A DNA stretch of 39,361 nucleotides from Bacteroidaceae bacterium. Its GTDB lineage: Bacteria; Bacteroidota; Bacteroidia; Bacteroidales; Bacteroidaceae. Made by a program: the position numbers and the translations under genes. The DNA lies in NCBI GenBank assembly GCA_024401215.1, contig JAKSLL010000029.1, positions 1-39,361 on the forward strand, in the 5' to 3' direction. Shown here piece by piece: positions 25,782 through 36,400 of this stretch. Each line of letters begins with the position of its first letter. Within the stretch, counting starts at the first letter, position 1. The notes under the pieces are model-generated. The model saw only the letters and a program-made list of their open reading frames with translations, made no database searches and was not told where the DNA came from.

Positions 25782-27524
25782 TTATTTACCTATTTGTTGG
25801 AGGTATTCAATTTCATTTGCCAAAGCAGGACTTGTTGTTGGAATACCAGTTTCTTTTGATCGTCCAGCCTTGGTACCAATGAGATGGGAAACTTGTTTAC
25901 GATGTTCTGCACCTATGATGGAGTATGAAATCACCTTGTTGCTATCAGGAAGAATAGGAGCGCCACCATTCTTCGCAGTAGCCGTTGGCGCAAAATCCGT
26001 CAATGCATGCAACTTTACGTACTCAATGCTATTGAAGTCAATGCTTTGTATAACGACGAAACATGATGGCTCTGCAACAAATATGTTCTTTGGCTTTCCG
26101 TTTCCAGGGCACCAGCCATTCTTTTGAGGGTCGTTCAAGTTTACCTTCTTTCTCAGAACGGAAAGCTTGACAGTATTAATGCGGTTGTTATCATAGCAGA
26201 ATACCACTACAGGATCACTCATACCTTTATATACAGGAACTTGAAGCACATCACCATCAGCCTTTTGGCGTTGACGAATCCAAGTGCTATCATCATTCCA
26301 GACAATCCAATAGTCAATTTCTTTCAGCGATGGAGGAGGTGGTGCGATGATAGAGGATCTACGTTCGTTGATAATTGTACGCAGCACCTCACGGAGTTTT
26401 TCGTCACTTAAAGAGGTAACAGGCGTATTCAATCCGTCCATGTCAATAATATTCTTTATGCTGATTTCCATTCTCTCAGTTATAAAGAACGTTATCTCAT
26501 CACCAGTCAGTTTCTTTCGTCTATTACCTTGACGGATCCATAATTGAGTACCATTAAGGAAGATAGGACGTCTTGCGGGTTTAACAGTTATTTTACAATA
26601 TACATGACCGCCTACATCTGGGAATTCAATACTTATCAACGAGTTGGCAACGCTGGGACAAAGCCTATCAATAGTATTTCTAATCTTCAGTTCATATCCA
26701 TCATTGTCTCTCTTATACGATGCAGCATATTCATCTTCGCCATCATTCAGATGTACCAGATCTCCTTCGATGCCAATAACCTTCTTTGACTTATCATGTA
26801 TACCAATCAAAAGAACGCCGCCTTTCGTATTCATAAATGCAGTTATCTCTGTGAGGATTGTATAAAGTTGAGTGTCGATGTCTGCCTCTCCATTCTTCTT
26901 AGGAGGAAAAACAATAGAAGTTTTGAGTTCGAGTGTCTCATTCTCTTCAACATCAAGAACCGGAAGACTATTCCAAAGTTGGTTTATTCTCTTCTCTGCA
27001 TTTTCGTCCTTAACCTCAATAGGCTTCTCAACGTCTTGATCTTTCAACCTCTTAGGTTCTACCAGTTTCAGGAAACCCTTATCAGTAAACCCTTTTACCT
27101 CAAGAATACATGCGTCACCAATCTGGTACTTTTGCTCATCATTGAAATAATAATGATGACTTGCAAAATCATCCTCTATAATATAATAAGGTTTGTCAGA
27201 ATTGTGGTCAAGCTTCACGTCCTTAACGTCAAAGCAATAAAGCTTCCCGTTCTGATAATGCTCCATGAAGAGTCTGCCCTCATCCTGACGAAGCTTGCAT
27301 CCAAAAGCACTTACGGAGCATACTTTCAGATACATCTTCTCCGGAAGACTCTCTGCTTGACACTTCAAAAGATTGTAGATTCTATACTCGCGCTCGTCAT
27401 CATAGACAACGGCATATTGTGCTCCTGTGTTCGTGTCCACTCGAAGATCACGAACAGGAAGTTCTATTTGTTGATTAAGTTGGTATTGCATAATTGGATA
27501 ACCGTTTTCTCTATACATAAGCAT
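25782..27524 (-). CDS. Schlafen/AlbA_2-domain protein
   Basis: 580 aa. The AlbA_2 (AAA_4) domain at about 195-350 shows E199-L-K201 (LELKTSIVF), NTKGGVLLIGIHD (232-244) and the end motif WIRQGNRRKKLTGDE (329-343). This fold is shared with Schlafen proteins, some of which cut tRNA or rRNA; here nuclease activity is not shown. The N-terminal 160 residues are beta-rich, possibly an OB-like domain (inference), and the C-terminal 230 residues match nothing I recognise. The start at 27524 overlaps the preceding gene by 14 nt; ATG at 27491 (MQYQLNQQIELPV) is equally plausible. It is transcribed directly after the DUF6339-like gene. Confidence 0.82.
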   Translation of the reverse strand: MLMYRENGYPIMQYQLNQQIELPVRDLRVDTNTGAQYAVVYDDEREYRIYNLLKCQAESLPEKMYLKVCSVSAFGCKLRQDEGRLFMEHYQNGKLYCFDVKDVKLDHNSDKPYYIIEDDFASHHYYFNDEQKYQIGDACILEVKGFTDKGFLKLVEPKRLKDQDVEKPIEVKDENAEKRINQLWNSLPVLDVEENETLELKTSIVFPPKKNGEADIDTQLYTILTEITAFMNTKGGVLLIGIHDKSKKVIGIEGDLVHLNDGEDEYAASYKRDNDGYELKIRNTIDRLCPSVANSLISIEFPDVGGHVYCKITVKPARRPIFLNGTQLWIRQGNRRKKLTGDEITFFITERMEISIKNIIDMDGLNTPVTSLSDEKLREVLRTIINERRSSIIAPPPPSLKEIDYWIVWNDDSTWIRQRQKADGDVLQVPVYKGMSDPVVVFCYDNNRINTVKLSVLRKKVNLNDPQKNGWCPGNGKPKNIFVAEPSCFVVIQSIDFNSIEYVKLHALTDFAPTATAKNGGAPILPDSNKVISYSIIGAEHRKQVSHLIGTKAGRSKETGIPTTSPALANEIEYLQQIGK

Positions 27525-28293
27525 TAGGTCCCGTTACATCTTCACGCTTACTAATGCTCTTTAAATGCTCTTTCTGTGATTCTAGTTCATTGTAAAAGAA
27601 ATCCCACTTCATATAACTGAGTGGTTTCTTGCCGCCAATCATATTGAAATGACGAGAGATGAAAATCATTCTGTTTTCTAAACCTGAATCAAATATATCC
27701 TTATTATCTCGAATAAACATCAGAATGCCCTTCAAAGCTTCACGATTTCTGCCAAGTATACTAGAGCCTAAACGACGATTGCGTAATCCCTCATTAGAGA
27801 ACAATACTCTTGTCAAGGCATACTTGTCTTCTGCTTCTCTATCTATTGAAATGTATACTGACCACCACAACTCCATAACCGTTGTACGAAGAGGTCCATT
27901 TCCAGAACGGAACCAGTGGGCACGAATGTATTTCTTGCTGTCCTCCTCAGTTTTATCATTACCTTTTTCATCTTTTAGCATATACTTCCAACGTTTCTTT
28001 GTATACCTCATAAGATCTACATGAGTAAGATATGTCCAAAGCCATTCCTGGGATGCGACAAAAGGCGTAAGATTCTCGTAAGCTTCATACAAAATGATTG
28101 CTTCTTCCGCTTGGTCCTTTGCATTTAGTAGCCTATCCTCAAGACCTTCAGGCTTCTCTATACCTGCAAGCCCCGTAATATAGCCTTCTCCTTCAACTTC
28201 CAAAGGGAACGATTCGTTCACATAATTATCTATTGATATTTCTTTCTTCAAGATATCTATATATCTATCAGTAAAAACTTTCTGAATTGCCAT
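27511..28293 (-). CDS. DUF6339-like protein
   Basis: 260 aa. The central pattern EWLWTYLTHVDLMRYTKKRW (about 83-102) and the later RTTVMELWWSVYISID resemble DUF6339 proteins, which occur beside defence genes; I am not certain of the family. No enzyme motif is visible. It is nearly joined to the beta-rich gene before it (2-bp gap) and overlaps the Schlafen-like gene after it, so it is likely a subunit that works with the GHKL ATPase set. Confidence 0.65.
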   Translation of the reverse strand: MAIQKVFTDRYIDILKKEISIDNYVNESFPLEVEGEGYITGLAGIEKPEGLEDRLLNAKDQAEEAIILYEAYENLTPFVASQEWLWTYLTHVDLMRYTKKRWKYMLKDEKGNDKTEEDSKKYIRAHWFRSGNGPLRTTVMELWWSVYISIDREAEDKYALTRVLFSNEGLRNRRLGSSILGRNREALKGILMFIRDNKDIFDSGLENRMIFISRHFNMIGGKKPLSYMKWDFFYNELESQKEHLKSISKREDVTGPNAYV

Positions 28294-28295
28294 AC

Positions 28296-29165
28296 TTAAT
28301 CCTCACCATCTATTTCGTTAATAATATAATCAATACCATCAAAGAGCCTCTTATATGGGTCACCCAACATAATTGATGCAATTTCAAAAGCATCGCTTGC
28401 CGAAGTATAATCAAATTCTTGTAAATCACTTCTTGCCTTAATGATACATCTAATGCTGTCTGCCCATGTTTTTTCGCTATACACAGGTTCATCCAAACTC
28501 ATCAGCGCATATACCAAAGCATTGAACACCAATGACGAGTGTATAATAGGTACAAAATTTGTTTCGTTGAACACATTATATTGTTCGAACATAGCTTTAG
28601 GGAGTTCGATATTAATGATGTCTTCATTCAGTGCAAAATTAACTTTGGTACAATCGTCATCTCCTTTTGTTATCTGCATGAACGAACTTACGGCAAACAT
28701 GTTATCAAACTTTACAGATACATTATAACCTGTAGAAGGGAAAATTACAAGCAGATCACCTTTCTTGAGATTAAATGATGGAGGGTTATCATAATCGTCA
28801 TTATAGTCTTTATTAAAAGTATTTGTATAACCATTAAGGTCCTCTTTCAAAACAATATAAAAAGAGAAATTCACTCTTCCATTCAGGAACTTCGCCTCAA
28901 TAGGTACATTGATAATTGAAACATTTGAAGTTGTCACATTTGTATAGAATGTTTTTGAACAATCTGCCTCTACAACGTATTCTGCCTTCCCATCTTTTAT
29001 TAGATTTGCAATTGCGCTATTTCTTTGTCGCAGAGTGAACCTAAATTCATATATATCGCCTTGTCTTACAGGTGTTTCTGATATTACAGAATCATTTGTC
29101 AGAATTGGGTATACATCCTTATTAATGCCTAATACAGGATGTGGAAAAGATACATTATTTTTCAT
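28296..29165 (-). CDS. Beta-rich island protein of unknown function
   Basis: 289 aa, not recognised. It begins MKNNVSFPHPVLG and has many alternating hydrophobic stretches that predict beta-strands in residues about 35-175 (EFRFTLRQR, YVVEAD, VNFSFYIVL). A helical C-terminal third (about 215-285) follows. Its start overlaps the stop of the GHKL ATPase gene by 11 nt and its stop is 2 bp before the DUF6339-like gene, so coupling is strong. A plausible role is partner of the ATPase, from position only. Confidence 0.7.
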   Translation of the reverse strand: MKNNVSFPHPVLGINKDVYPILTNDSVISETPVRQGDIYEFRFTLRQRNSAIANLIKDGKAEYVVEADCSKTFYTNVTTSNVSIINVPIEAKFLNGRVNFSFYIVLKEDLNGYTNTFNKDYNDDYDNPPSFNLKKGDLLVIFPSTGYNVSVKFDNMFAVSSFMQITKGDDDCTKVNFALNEDIINIELPKAMFEQYNVFNETNFVPIIHSSLVFNALVYALMSLDEPVYSEKTWADSIRCIIKARSDLQEFDYTSASDAFEIASIMLGDPYKRLFDGIDYIINEIDGED

Positions 29166-31212
29166 CTATTGAATCTGCATTTATACGAAGTGAATATTTA
29201 ATATCGGAATTAAAGCGAACTTTGATAGTCTTTTGACCATTCTTTATTGAGATTCCGTATAATGAGTTCTTTGGACATTTGTTCTCTTTTGGTTTTGTCT
29301 TATCTGCTGTTTGTTGAACAGTATTGTTAGCATCTTCATTGTCATCATAGTCAATGAGAGACTTATCGCTTATATCATAGCCCTGAATGATTGTACCATC
29401 TGATGTTTCTCTAATCATCAACGGTGTATCTCCATCAGCACCTACGCCAAACAATTGTATACAAACATTATCTATATCCTTGTCAGCAAATAATTTGATT
29501 ATATGTACTACGCCTTGAGAATCACTTTCTGCCCATGATCTAAAACTTAGTTCTACAGGAGTGGCAAATAATCCATCTTTGCCTTCCTCATCTTCACGAT
29601 AAACACTTGTCATGTTACCAGGGCCAATATTTATCTTATGGCGTTTTGTCATCTTTCTGCGTTCATTTGCTCTCATGCGCCCATTTGGATCCGGAACACC
29701 TTTCTTTCTTTCATGGGTCAAACCAGTAAGTTTTTGAGGTGTTGGCTTAGTTTTTGCCTCTTTAACCTCGTTATCAACTTTCTTCTCTCCTGTTTTCTTT
29801 TTGTTTTCATTTGTATATGGCGTAGACACATAGAGATACTTTTCTAGATCTTTGATAGCTTGAGTTGCTGAATCCTGAGTGTTTGACTGATCACGGATGA
29901 TGCCTATAATAAAGTTTTTGAATTCTGCTTCTATAGTTTTGCCCAAGGTACCTTGGTTTCCTCTAGCTTTCCAGTTGGTTGCCTTCCATGAGTCATGACC
30001 ATAATCCTCCATTTCACGTAAAGTTGAATTTCCTTCTTCATTACGGCAAACGAAGACACCTGTCACTCCTTTATATACATTTTCTCGGCGAGAAACAAAA
30101 ATTGTCATTTCTGGTTTTCTAACATGCAATATTCTTCCTGCAGCATCTTCTCCTTTATAATAATAAATTGAAACCTGCCCCAAGTTCGGAGTCTCGCCTT
30201 TAAGTTCTATATATCCATCAACGTTATTCTTGACGTTCTTCACGAGGGTGTAGAATGGATATGGATTGTATTCAGAATTATCGTTACTTGTAGATTCGTA
30301 ATTAGCGAAACGTTCTTCAAAAAGATTATCAATAGTCTCTTTGTTTATTTTAACGCCATCAATAGTAACTTCAAGCATAGAGTCCATTATGGATAACCAG
30401 AAATTACGCAAAACAGCATCAATCATTTCCTCTTTGCTTTCAGAGAACTGTGTATAAGTAACTCCGATTACATGTATTGAAGTACCCAATTCCTTATCCT
30501 TATCCCTGCGTCTGAAATCTTCAGGAATCAAAGATTCATCACTCACAGGTTCTCCTTTGCCATCAGTATCATACAAGCCCACTCTCGCAAGATCCTGATC
30601 AAAATTAGGGTGTGTATGCGTACACAATTTTGAAATGCCTTGGAAATATACACCTTGTTCTGTTCTCGTTGTTGCAAATACAGTATTAATTGGAGAGAGA
30701 GTCCAGAATACTGTTTTTCCAAAACCAAATGCGCCTCCTGCTCCCGAATCATCATGTACGGTTTTTCCTTCAGAGTGAGCAAAAGCATAGAAGGGACTAT
30801 TTTTGTCACCCCTTGTATAAGCCATTCCTGTTGTGTTGAAATCGGCAATACGTAAGAAACCTATCTCATCCTTCCATGCTTCGCAAGCTTTCTTCATAGG
30901 CTGAAACACACGAACAGCCATAGGATCTCCCTTTTGACAATCCAGACACCCTTTAATGTGTTCCTCGATGTCTAAGAAATTGGAATACTCACTTTTATAG
31001 AAAGTTCTGTAATCTATAATTACCTTCACTGTTTTGGGAGTACCATCATCGTTCTTTTGAACAGCATCCATGGAATTTTGAATAGATTCTCTTATAAGTG
31101 ATGTATATATAGTTCCTCTAAATCTAAGATCTGCAGCATTTGCGGGTCCACTTCCATCACCTCTTGGCTGTGGGTCAAAAACCCATTTACATCCAAATTC
31201 TTGATTCTTCAT
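29155..31212 (-). CDS. GHKL-type ATPase (Hma ATPase-like)
   Basis: 685 aa. The GHKL signatures are RESIQNSMDA (41-50; E42 and N46 form the N box), DFNTTGM (124-130, the ATP-binding DxGxG equivalent) and the glycine-rich lid SGAGGAFGFGK (156-166). The fold is shared with MutL, MORC and Hsp90, but the rest is distinct. A Lys-rich linker runs through about 475-545 and a beta-rich C-terminal region follows (550-685). Such ATPases dimerise on ATP and can act as gates or switches. In the DISARM-related Hma system a helicase, methylase and ATPase occur together, as here. It follows the duplicated-domain gene by 46 bp and overlaps the next gene. Confidence 0.8.
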   Translation of the reverse strand: MKNQEFGCKWVFDPQPRGDGSGPANAADLRFRGTIYTSLIRESIQNSMDAVQKNDDGTPKTVKVIIDYRTFYKSEYSNFLDIEEHIKGCLDCQKGDPMAVRVFQPMKKACEAWKDEIGFLRIADFNTTGMAYTRGDKNSPFYAFAHSEGKTVHDDSGAGGAFGFGKTVFWTLSPINTVFATTRTEQGVYFQGISKLCTHTHPNFDQDLARVGLYDTDGKGEPVSDESLIPEDFRRRDKDKELGTSIHVIGVTYTQFSESKEEMIDAVLRNFWLSIMDSMLEVTIDGVKINKETIDNLFEERFANYESTSNDNSEYNPYPFYTLVKNVKNNVDGYIELKGETPNLGQVSIYYYKGEDAAGRILHVRKPEMTIFVSRRENVYKGVTGVFVCRNEEGNSTLREMEDYGHDSWKATNWKARGNQGTLGKTIEAEFKNFIIGIIRDQSNTQDSATQAIKDLEKYLYVSTPYTNENKKKTGEKKVDNEVKEAKTKPTPQKLTGLTHERKKGVPDPNGRMRANERRKMTKRHKINIGPGNMTSVYREDEEGKDGLFATPVELSFRSWAESDSQGVVHIIKLFADKDIDNVCIQLFGVGADGDTPLMIRETSDGTIIQGYDISDKSLIDYDDNEDANNTVQQTADKTKPKENKCPKNSLYGISIKNGQKTIKVRFNSDIKYSLRINADSIDEK

Positions 31213-31258
31213 ATTGATAATGATTTAATAGTATAAAGTTATTTGGGGACAAACAATA

Positions 31259-32374
31259 TTATATCGCTTCAATCCTTATCTCCTTGTGCAGATTATTTGC
31301 TATTTGGAGGAGATATTTACACTTGGTTGGATTAGAGAAATAGATGTATATCCATTTGCCATCAACTTGCTGTTGCCACTTGCGTGTTCCATCTGTTCTC
31401 TTGCGTGTGTCAACGAGATTGTATCCTGAACATATTATACCAACTTTGGCAACATTATCCAAACCAATGTGCTGAAGAGCGCTGATGAAAGTCTGAATTG
31501 CATTTTTCTCTTTGAATGAGACTCCATCGACTGTTATTCGGAGATCATGTTTCTCGGAATCATTCATATTGTGATTCGTAATCAGGATAGGTTCTGTTGC
31601 CTTTTCGTTAATGTCGTCTGGGGTATTAACTTCTTCTGTGATATTTGAAGTTTGTACTACACCATTATCCCACTCAATAGTAGCATTAAGGCGATAGAAA
31701 TTACACAATTTTATGATGTCATCAACTTTCACATCATTGCTCAATCCCTTATAGATATATAGATTGTCAACCTCCTCCTGAGGCGAACTACCAATATTAT
31801 TTCCTTTTGAGTAGCGGAAAAGCGTATGCCACACGACACCTACTTTTTCAGATTCAACCTTATGCTTAACGCCATGGGCTTCTACATCATCAAGTATTCG
31901 TCTCAAGCCTATATGCTTTAATGCCAAGAAGAAAGTTTCTTTTGCATCCTTGCCACGAAATTCTGCACCATCTATTGTGACAGAGAACCCTACAGATACT
32001 GTTTTCTTTCGGACAATAGGCTCTGCCTCTGACACTACATTGACATCGGATTCTAGATATGTTCCGGTTTGATTATCTTGTGTTGCCTCTTCTGCATTTC
32101 CTTCCATATGTATAGGAAGGACATAATCATCCATTGTTGTTTCATGGACAGGACGCACTCTGACCTTGCCATTCGGAACGTAATCCACAACAAGTGTTAT
32201 AGGACGTCGAATGCCTGATAGCTCTGCCTCAACCGCTTTTGCCACACGGACAGCCACATCCTCCATGATGAGGATTTCCTCCGCTTTCTTGTAGATATCC
32301 AACTGGACAGGACTTATATCCTTGTCGTTGCTTCTTTCGTCTATGAATGCGTATAGTTCTTCGAGTTTAGTCAT
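31259..32374 (-). CDS. Protein with internally duplicated domain
   Basis: 371 aa, function unknown. Two copies of one domain occur at about 128-235 and 277-371. Both show a DG..F...A..TF..AL.HIGL pattern (DGAEFRGKDAKETFFLALKH at 135-154, DGVSFKEKNAIQTFISALQH at 283-302) and end with a similar beta/alpha tail (ATIE, RIEAI). The N-terminal 120 residues are unrelated. The pattern recalls small winged-helix-like modules attached to nucleases and restriction proteins, so DNA binding is possible, but that is inference. It overlaps the DUF1016 gene by 8 nt. Confidence 0.75.
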   Translation of the reverse strand: MTKLEELYAFIDERSNDKDISPVQLDIYKKAEEILIMEDVAVRVAKAVEAELSGIRRPITLVVDYVPNGKVRVRPVHETTMDDYVLPIHMEGNAEEATQDNQTGTYLESDVNVVSEAEPIVRKKTVSVGFSVTIDGAEFRGKDAKETFFLALKHIGLRRILDDVEAHGVKHKVESEKVGVVWHTLFRYSKGNNIGSSPQEEVDNLYIYKGLSNDVKVDDIIKLCNFYRLNATIEWDNGVVQTSNITEEVNTPDDINEKATEPILITNHNMNDSEKHDLRITVDGVSFKEKNAIQTFISALQHIGLDNVAKVGIICSGYNLVDTRKRTDGTRKWQQQVDGKWIYIYFSNPTKCKYLLQIANNLHKEIRIEAI

Positions 32375-33455
32375 GGTTTGTCAATTTGTTAGGGTTTTCA
32401 CATTGCAGCCTATAAATCTCTTTCTCACGCTCAATCTCCAGTTTCAATTGTTCCTTTGATGGCATATAGAGCATGTACTTTGCTTGGAACATGTGGTCGT
32501 TCTGATTCAGCTCCGAGTAGCGAGCAATGTCCTCATCGGTATCTGCACAAAGGATGATGCCGAATGTTGGGTTATGTCCTTCTGGTCGGTACTTCTGGTC
32601 GAACATCTTGCGGTACATGCCCATCTGCCCTACATCCTCGTATGTAATCTTTTCAGTTTTAAGGTCAACGAGTACAAAACACTGGAGGATATAGTTATAG
32701 AATACAAGGTCTATGTAGTAGTCGTTTTTCTCTGTGGGAATGTGCATCTGGCGATCAACGAGAGCGTAGCCCTTACCAAGTTCCATAAGGAATTTCTCTA
32801 TATGCTTGATTATTGCATCCTCCAAATCCGACTCCACGAAGTCACGATTTGGTTTCAAGCCAAGATATTCTGCAACAACAGGATTCTTAACAAACTCTAA
32901 TTGCTTATCCTCTTGGCTGACCTCGGCGTTCACATCCACCACTTCTTCCGACTTGTCCTTTTGGTTGGCAAGCAAACGGTGATAGTATTGCGTGTTAATA
33001 TTGCGTTCCAACTCACGAGTGCTCCAGAGCTGGGTCGATGCCTCGTTCATATACCATAGACGCACCTTTTCGTCATCTACACGCAGTAGGTGACGGAAAT
33101 GGGTCCATGTGAGATTTGGAACGCGCGAGTTCCAAATCTCTAAATCGTTGAAATACAAATAGAATTGTCGGTAATAGCGTAGATTTCGCTCTGAAAAGTT
33201 GTCACCATAATCAACTCTTAGTTCTTTGGCTAGCATTACGAGTAACTGCTTGCCGTATTCCGCTCTTGCTTCTCCGTGTTGCTCTTCCTCCACGATGCGC
33301 TTACCTACATTCCAGTATGTGGTAATCATTGAGGCATTGAGGGCAGCATACGCCTGACGCTTACCTTGCTCTATAATCGAGCGAAGATCTGCGACAAGAG
33401 TCGTGTTTGTCAACTCTTGGCTATTTGATGTGACTATTTCTGTTTGCGGTTTCAT
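32367..33455 (-). CDS. DUF1016/YhcG-family PD-(D/E)XK nuclease
   Basis: 362 aa. The N-terminal winged-helix part (about 18-160) has the family block ITTYWNVGKRIVEEEQHG. The C-terminal PD-(D/E)XK domain contains YYIDLVFYN (D249) and FVLVDLKTEK (D264, K266), with a conserved helix QMGMYRKMFD after it. Such proteins are frequent in restriction and defence loci and are predicted nucleases. It overlaps the methylase by 4 nt (ATGA) and the next gene by 8 nt, so it is fully embedded in the operon. It could supply the cutting activity that the methylase does not visibly have. Confidence 0.88.
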   Translation of the reverse strand: MKPQTEIVTSNSQELTNTTLVADLRSIIEQGKRQAYAALNASMITTYWNVGKRIVEEEQHGEARAEYGKQLLVMLAKELRVDYGDNFSERNLRYYRQFYLYFNDLEIWNSRVPNLTWTHFRHLLRVDDEKVRLWYMNEASTQLWSTRELERNINTQYYHRLLANQKDKSEEVVDVNAEVSQEDKQLEFVKNPVVAEYLGLKPNRDFVESDLEDAIIKHIEKFLMELGKGYALVDRQMHIPTEKNDYYIDLVFYNYILQCFVLVDLKTEKITYEDVGQMGMYRKMFDQKYRPEGHNPTFGIILCADTDEDIARYSELNQNDHMFQAKYMLYMPSKEQLKLEIEREKEIYRLQCENPNKLTNHD

Positions 33456-36400
33456 AACTCATCAGGATTGAAGGATTCGTATTCGGACTCAGAAATAGAG
33501 CTATCAATTAGATGAACTTGATGATAAGAAAGGTCATAAGCCTTATATATGGAAAAATCCAGTTGCTTCTTGAGAATTGTGTAGTTAGAATTATCTACTC
33601 GACCTAAATTTATAATCTTATCAACCAATTGAACAACATTTGAGAAGAATTTGTTTGTTTTTATAGGAAAGAGTTTTGTATTTGCGATTAGAACCTTCTG
33701 GAATAGAACTTTTTCAGGATCAATAAACTTATTGAGATGGTAGAATGACATTAATGGAGAATTAATTATACCAACAAGGTACTTAAGCATTTCATTGTCT
33801 TTGTTTTTGGAAAGCAAAGAAAAACCGATCTGTGTAAAGTACGTAGGATTCTTTTCTTCATATGCAGCAACAATTGATTGATTAGGGCCTACTATCTGCC
33901 TAACGACAATACGAGGGTCTGTAAAGAATCGTTTTTCACGAGGAGCACCAAGCCAAGGACCATATTTTAAAAATTTGGTTGCTGATCCAACTATAAAAAA
34001 CGGAATTATGTTTTCACCTTTAATAAGCGGTACATAAGTCTCATCAACTTTATTGTCGGAATGAAAGACTTTATTGTCAATCATTTCCTCTGTATGGCCT
34101 TTTGCTTTATCATATGGAGTTATTCCCAAAGATGTTTCTACATAATCAGATAAATTCCTTGAGTCCATTTCAATATATTTCAGCAATTGTACTACTTCTG
34201 GAGCACTGAAAATATTAAAACGGCAGTATTCATCTGTGCGCCAAAGTTCTAAGTCTATTTTTTTGTATACAATACTATCCAATTTTGGTTCTGCATTATT
34301 AGCAAAAGTGGCAGCCTTTACTTCTTTCTGTAGTATATCGGAGTACATAAAGATAATTGTCTCAACGATTGCTGCAAAAATGTTATCTGGCAATTTTAAC
34401 AACAAACATAGACCACCTAGTAGTTCTTTCCTAACTTTAGTATATGTCTCATTTATAAGCATTGAATTTGGATTAATAAAACACATTAGCCCTTTAGAAC
34501 TTAGCAAATTCTTTCCTCTTTCTATAAATAGAGCATATAGGTTTATTCTATTCTCTGCGGTAGAGTAAAGATCAAAATATTGCCTTACGTCAGCGTTCGG
34601 CAGTCCCTTTATGTCACGATACGGTGGATTAGCAATCACAATATCAAAACCACCTTCAACACCAAACATCCACTCTGGGTCAAAGAATGGAGAAGCGTTG
34701 ACTTGGTCGTATGGATTCCATTGTGTGATTTCTCTTACCGCAGCCTCAAACTCTGGAAGATTACGTTTATTCTCTTCACGAGCAATTTCAGCCTTACAAA
34801 CTTTTATGCATGTCTTGAGTTCGTCACGCTTACGTTTGTTACGGTCAACAGTACGCATTGTAAGCTGAGGATTAAAGTCAAACAGATTTGTCTGAACAGG
34901 AACAACTTCCTCCACGAGATCAGGAACTTCGTATCTTTTCAAGTCTTTTTCATACTGCGCAATAAGAGCCTTTTTCTCCTTGATAAGTTTCTCATCAACT
35001 ACTGATGCTGCGGCAAGAAGATAGTTTTTTATCTCATCACGTTTGAAGCCATCACGTTCACGGTTTGCCAGTTTACTCTTTTGATTCTTTACCTGGAAAT
35101 GACGCATACGAATTTCAAGCAGTTCATCCTTCAGCTTCACAAGTCTGCTGTCAGAGAACAATCCTTCTTGAAAATTTCGTATAGATGCAGGAATAAGCGT
35201 GTTGGCTGCAACAAACTTAGTTTCAAGATTTGGCAAAGTATTGATTCCATAGTTCTTCTCGGGTGCCGTCATATCAGGATTCTGCTCGCACACAAGAGAG
35301 ATAAAGAATCGAAGCTTACTGATAAGCATTGCGATTGGCTGAATATCTACACCATAGATACAATTGCGTATAAGGTATAGTTTTCGCTTGTAGTCAGCAT
35401 TCGTGAGGTCATCGTCAAACTCCTCTTCAATCTCTGCCATACGTTCATGACGAGCAGCCTTGTCCTTCTCTTTGCTCATCGCTTCCATCATTTCATGGGT
35501 AGCCTGATCGAGCACAACATCATGCCAGATCTTGTTATCTGGGTCAATTCTCCTCATGATATGAACCATCTGCTGAAGCATACCCATAGGAAATGCTCCA
35601 GATCCGCAGGCAGGATCAAGCACCTTGCATGTGTAGATGCAATGAAGGATGTCTATTCGTTGAACCTCTGGAATGTCAATCTCTTCGTCCTTATAGCTGA
35701 TAAGTTTACGAAGTTCAGGTTCCAATTGTTCGCCACCAACGACTTTCGTCTTCAGATATTGCACCAAAGACTCATTGACCATATATTCAACGATAGGACG
35801 TGGGGTGTAAAAAGAACCTGTTGACTTGCGTGCGTTTTCCTTTGTTTCAGGATTGTAGGCAGCAAGGAGGTTCTCAAAAACACGACCAAGCAGCTCGGGA
35901 TCAAGAGATACCTGAACGTCACTTGGAGTGTTCTCTTCAACAGTGAAGTTATACTCTTCAAACAAGCGAATAATACCTTCTACTTTTACTGGCTTTGGCT
36001 CAGAAACAACCTTCTTGTTCTTCTTTTCCTCTACCATAACCTGTACGGTACGTTCCTCACCAAAGAACAAGGAATTCGGGATGAAGGCACGATACTTGTA
36101 GTTCTCCTTGCCAGTCTTGGGATCTTTCTGCTTGGCGTCTCGCGAACTGAAACCGTCAAGCAGCATATCTACAGGAGTGTTGATGTCAGACTTCGCTACT
36201 TTGTCAAGACATTCAAACAGACCACAGTTCATGTAAGGAACCGTCTTGAACATTTCCAGCACCTCATCATGTGAAATCTTAAACCATGAGTCCTTAAGAC
36301 TGTCGCGATAAACGGTCTTCACTCCATAGCTTGAACTTGCGCCTTTGTATGCATCCTTATAGAAAGAACGCTTGTCAATTTCATTATTCAGGGTAGCGAA

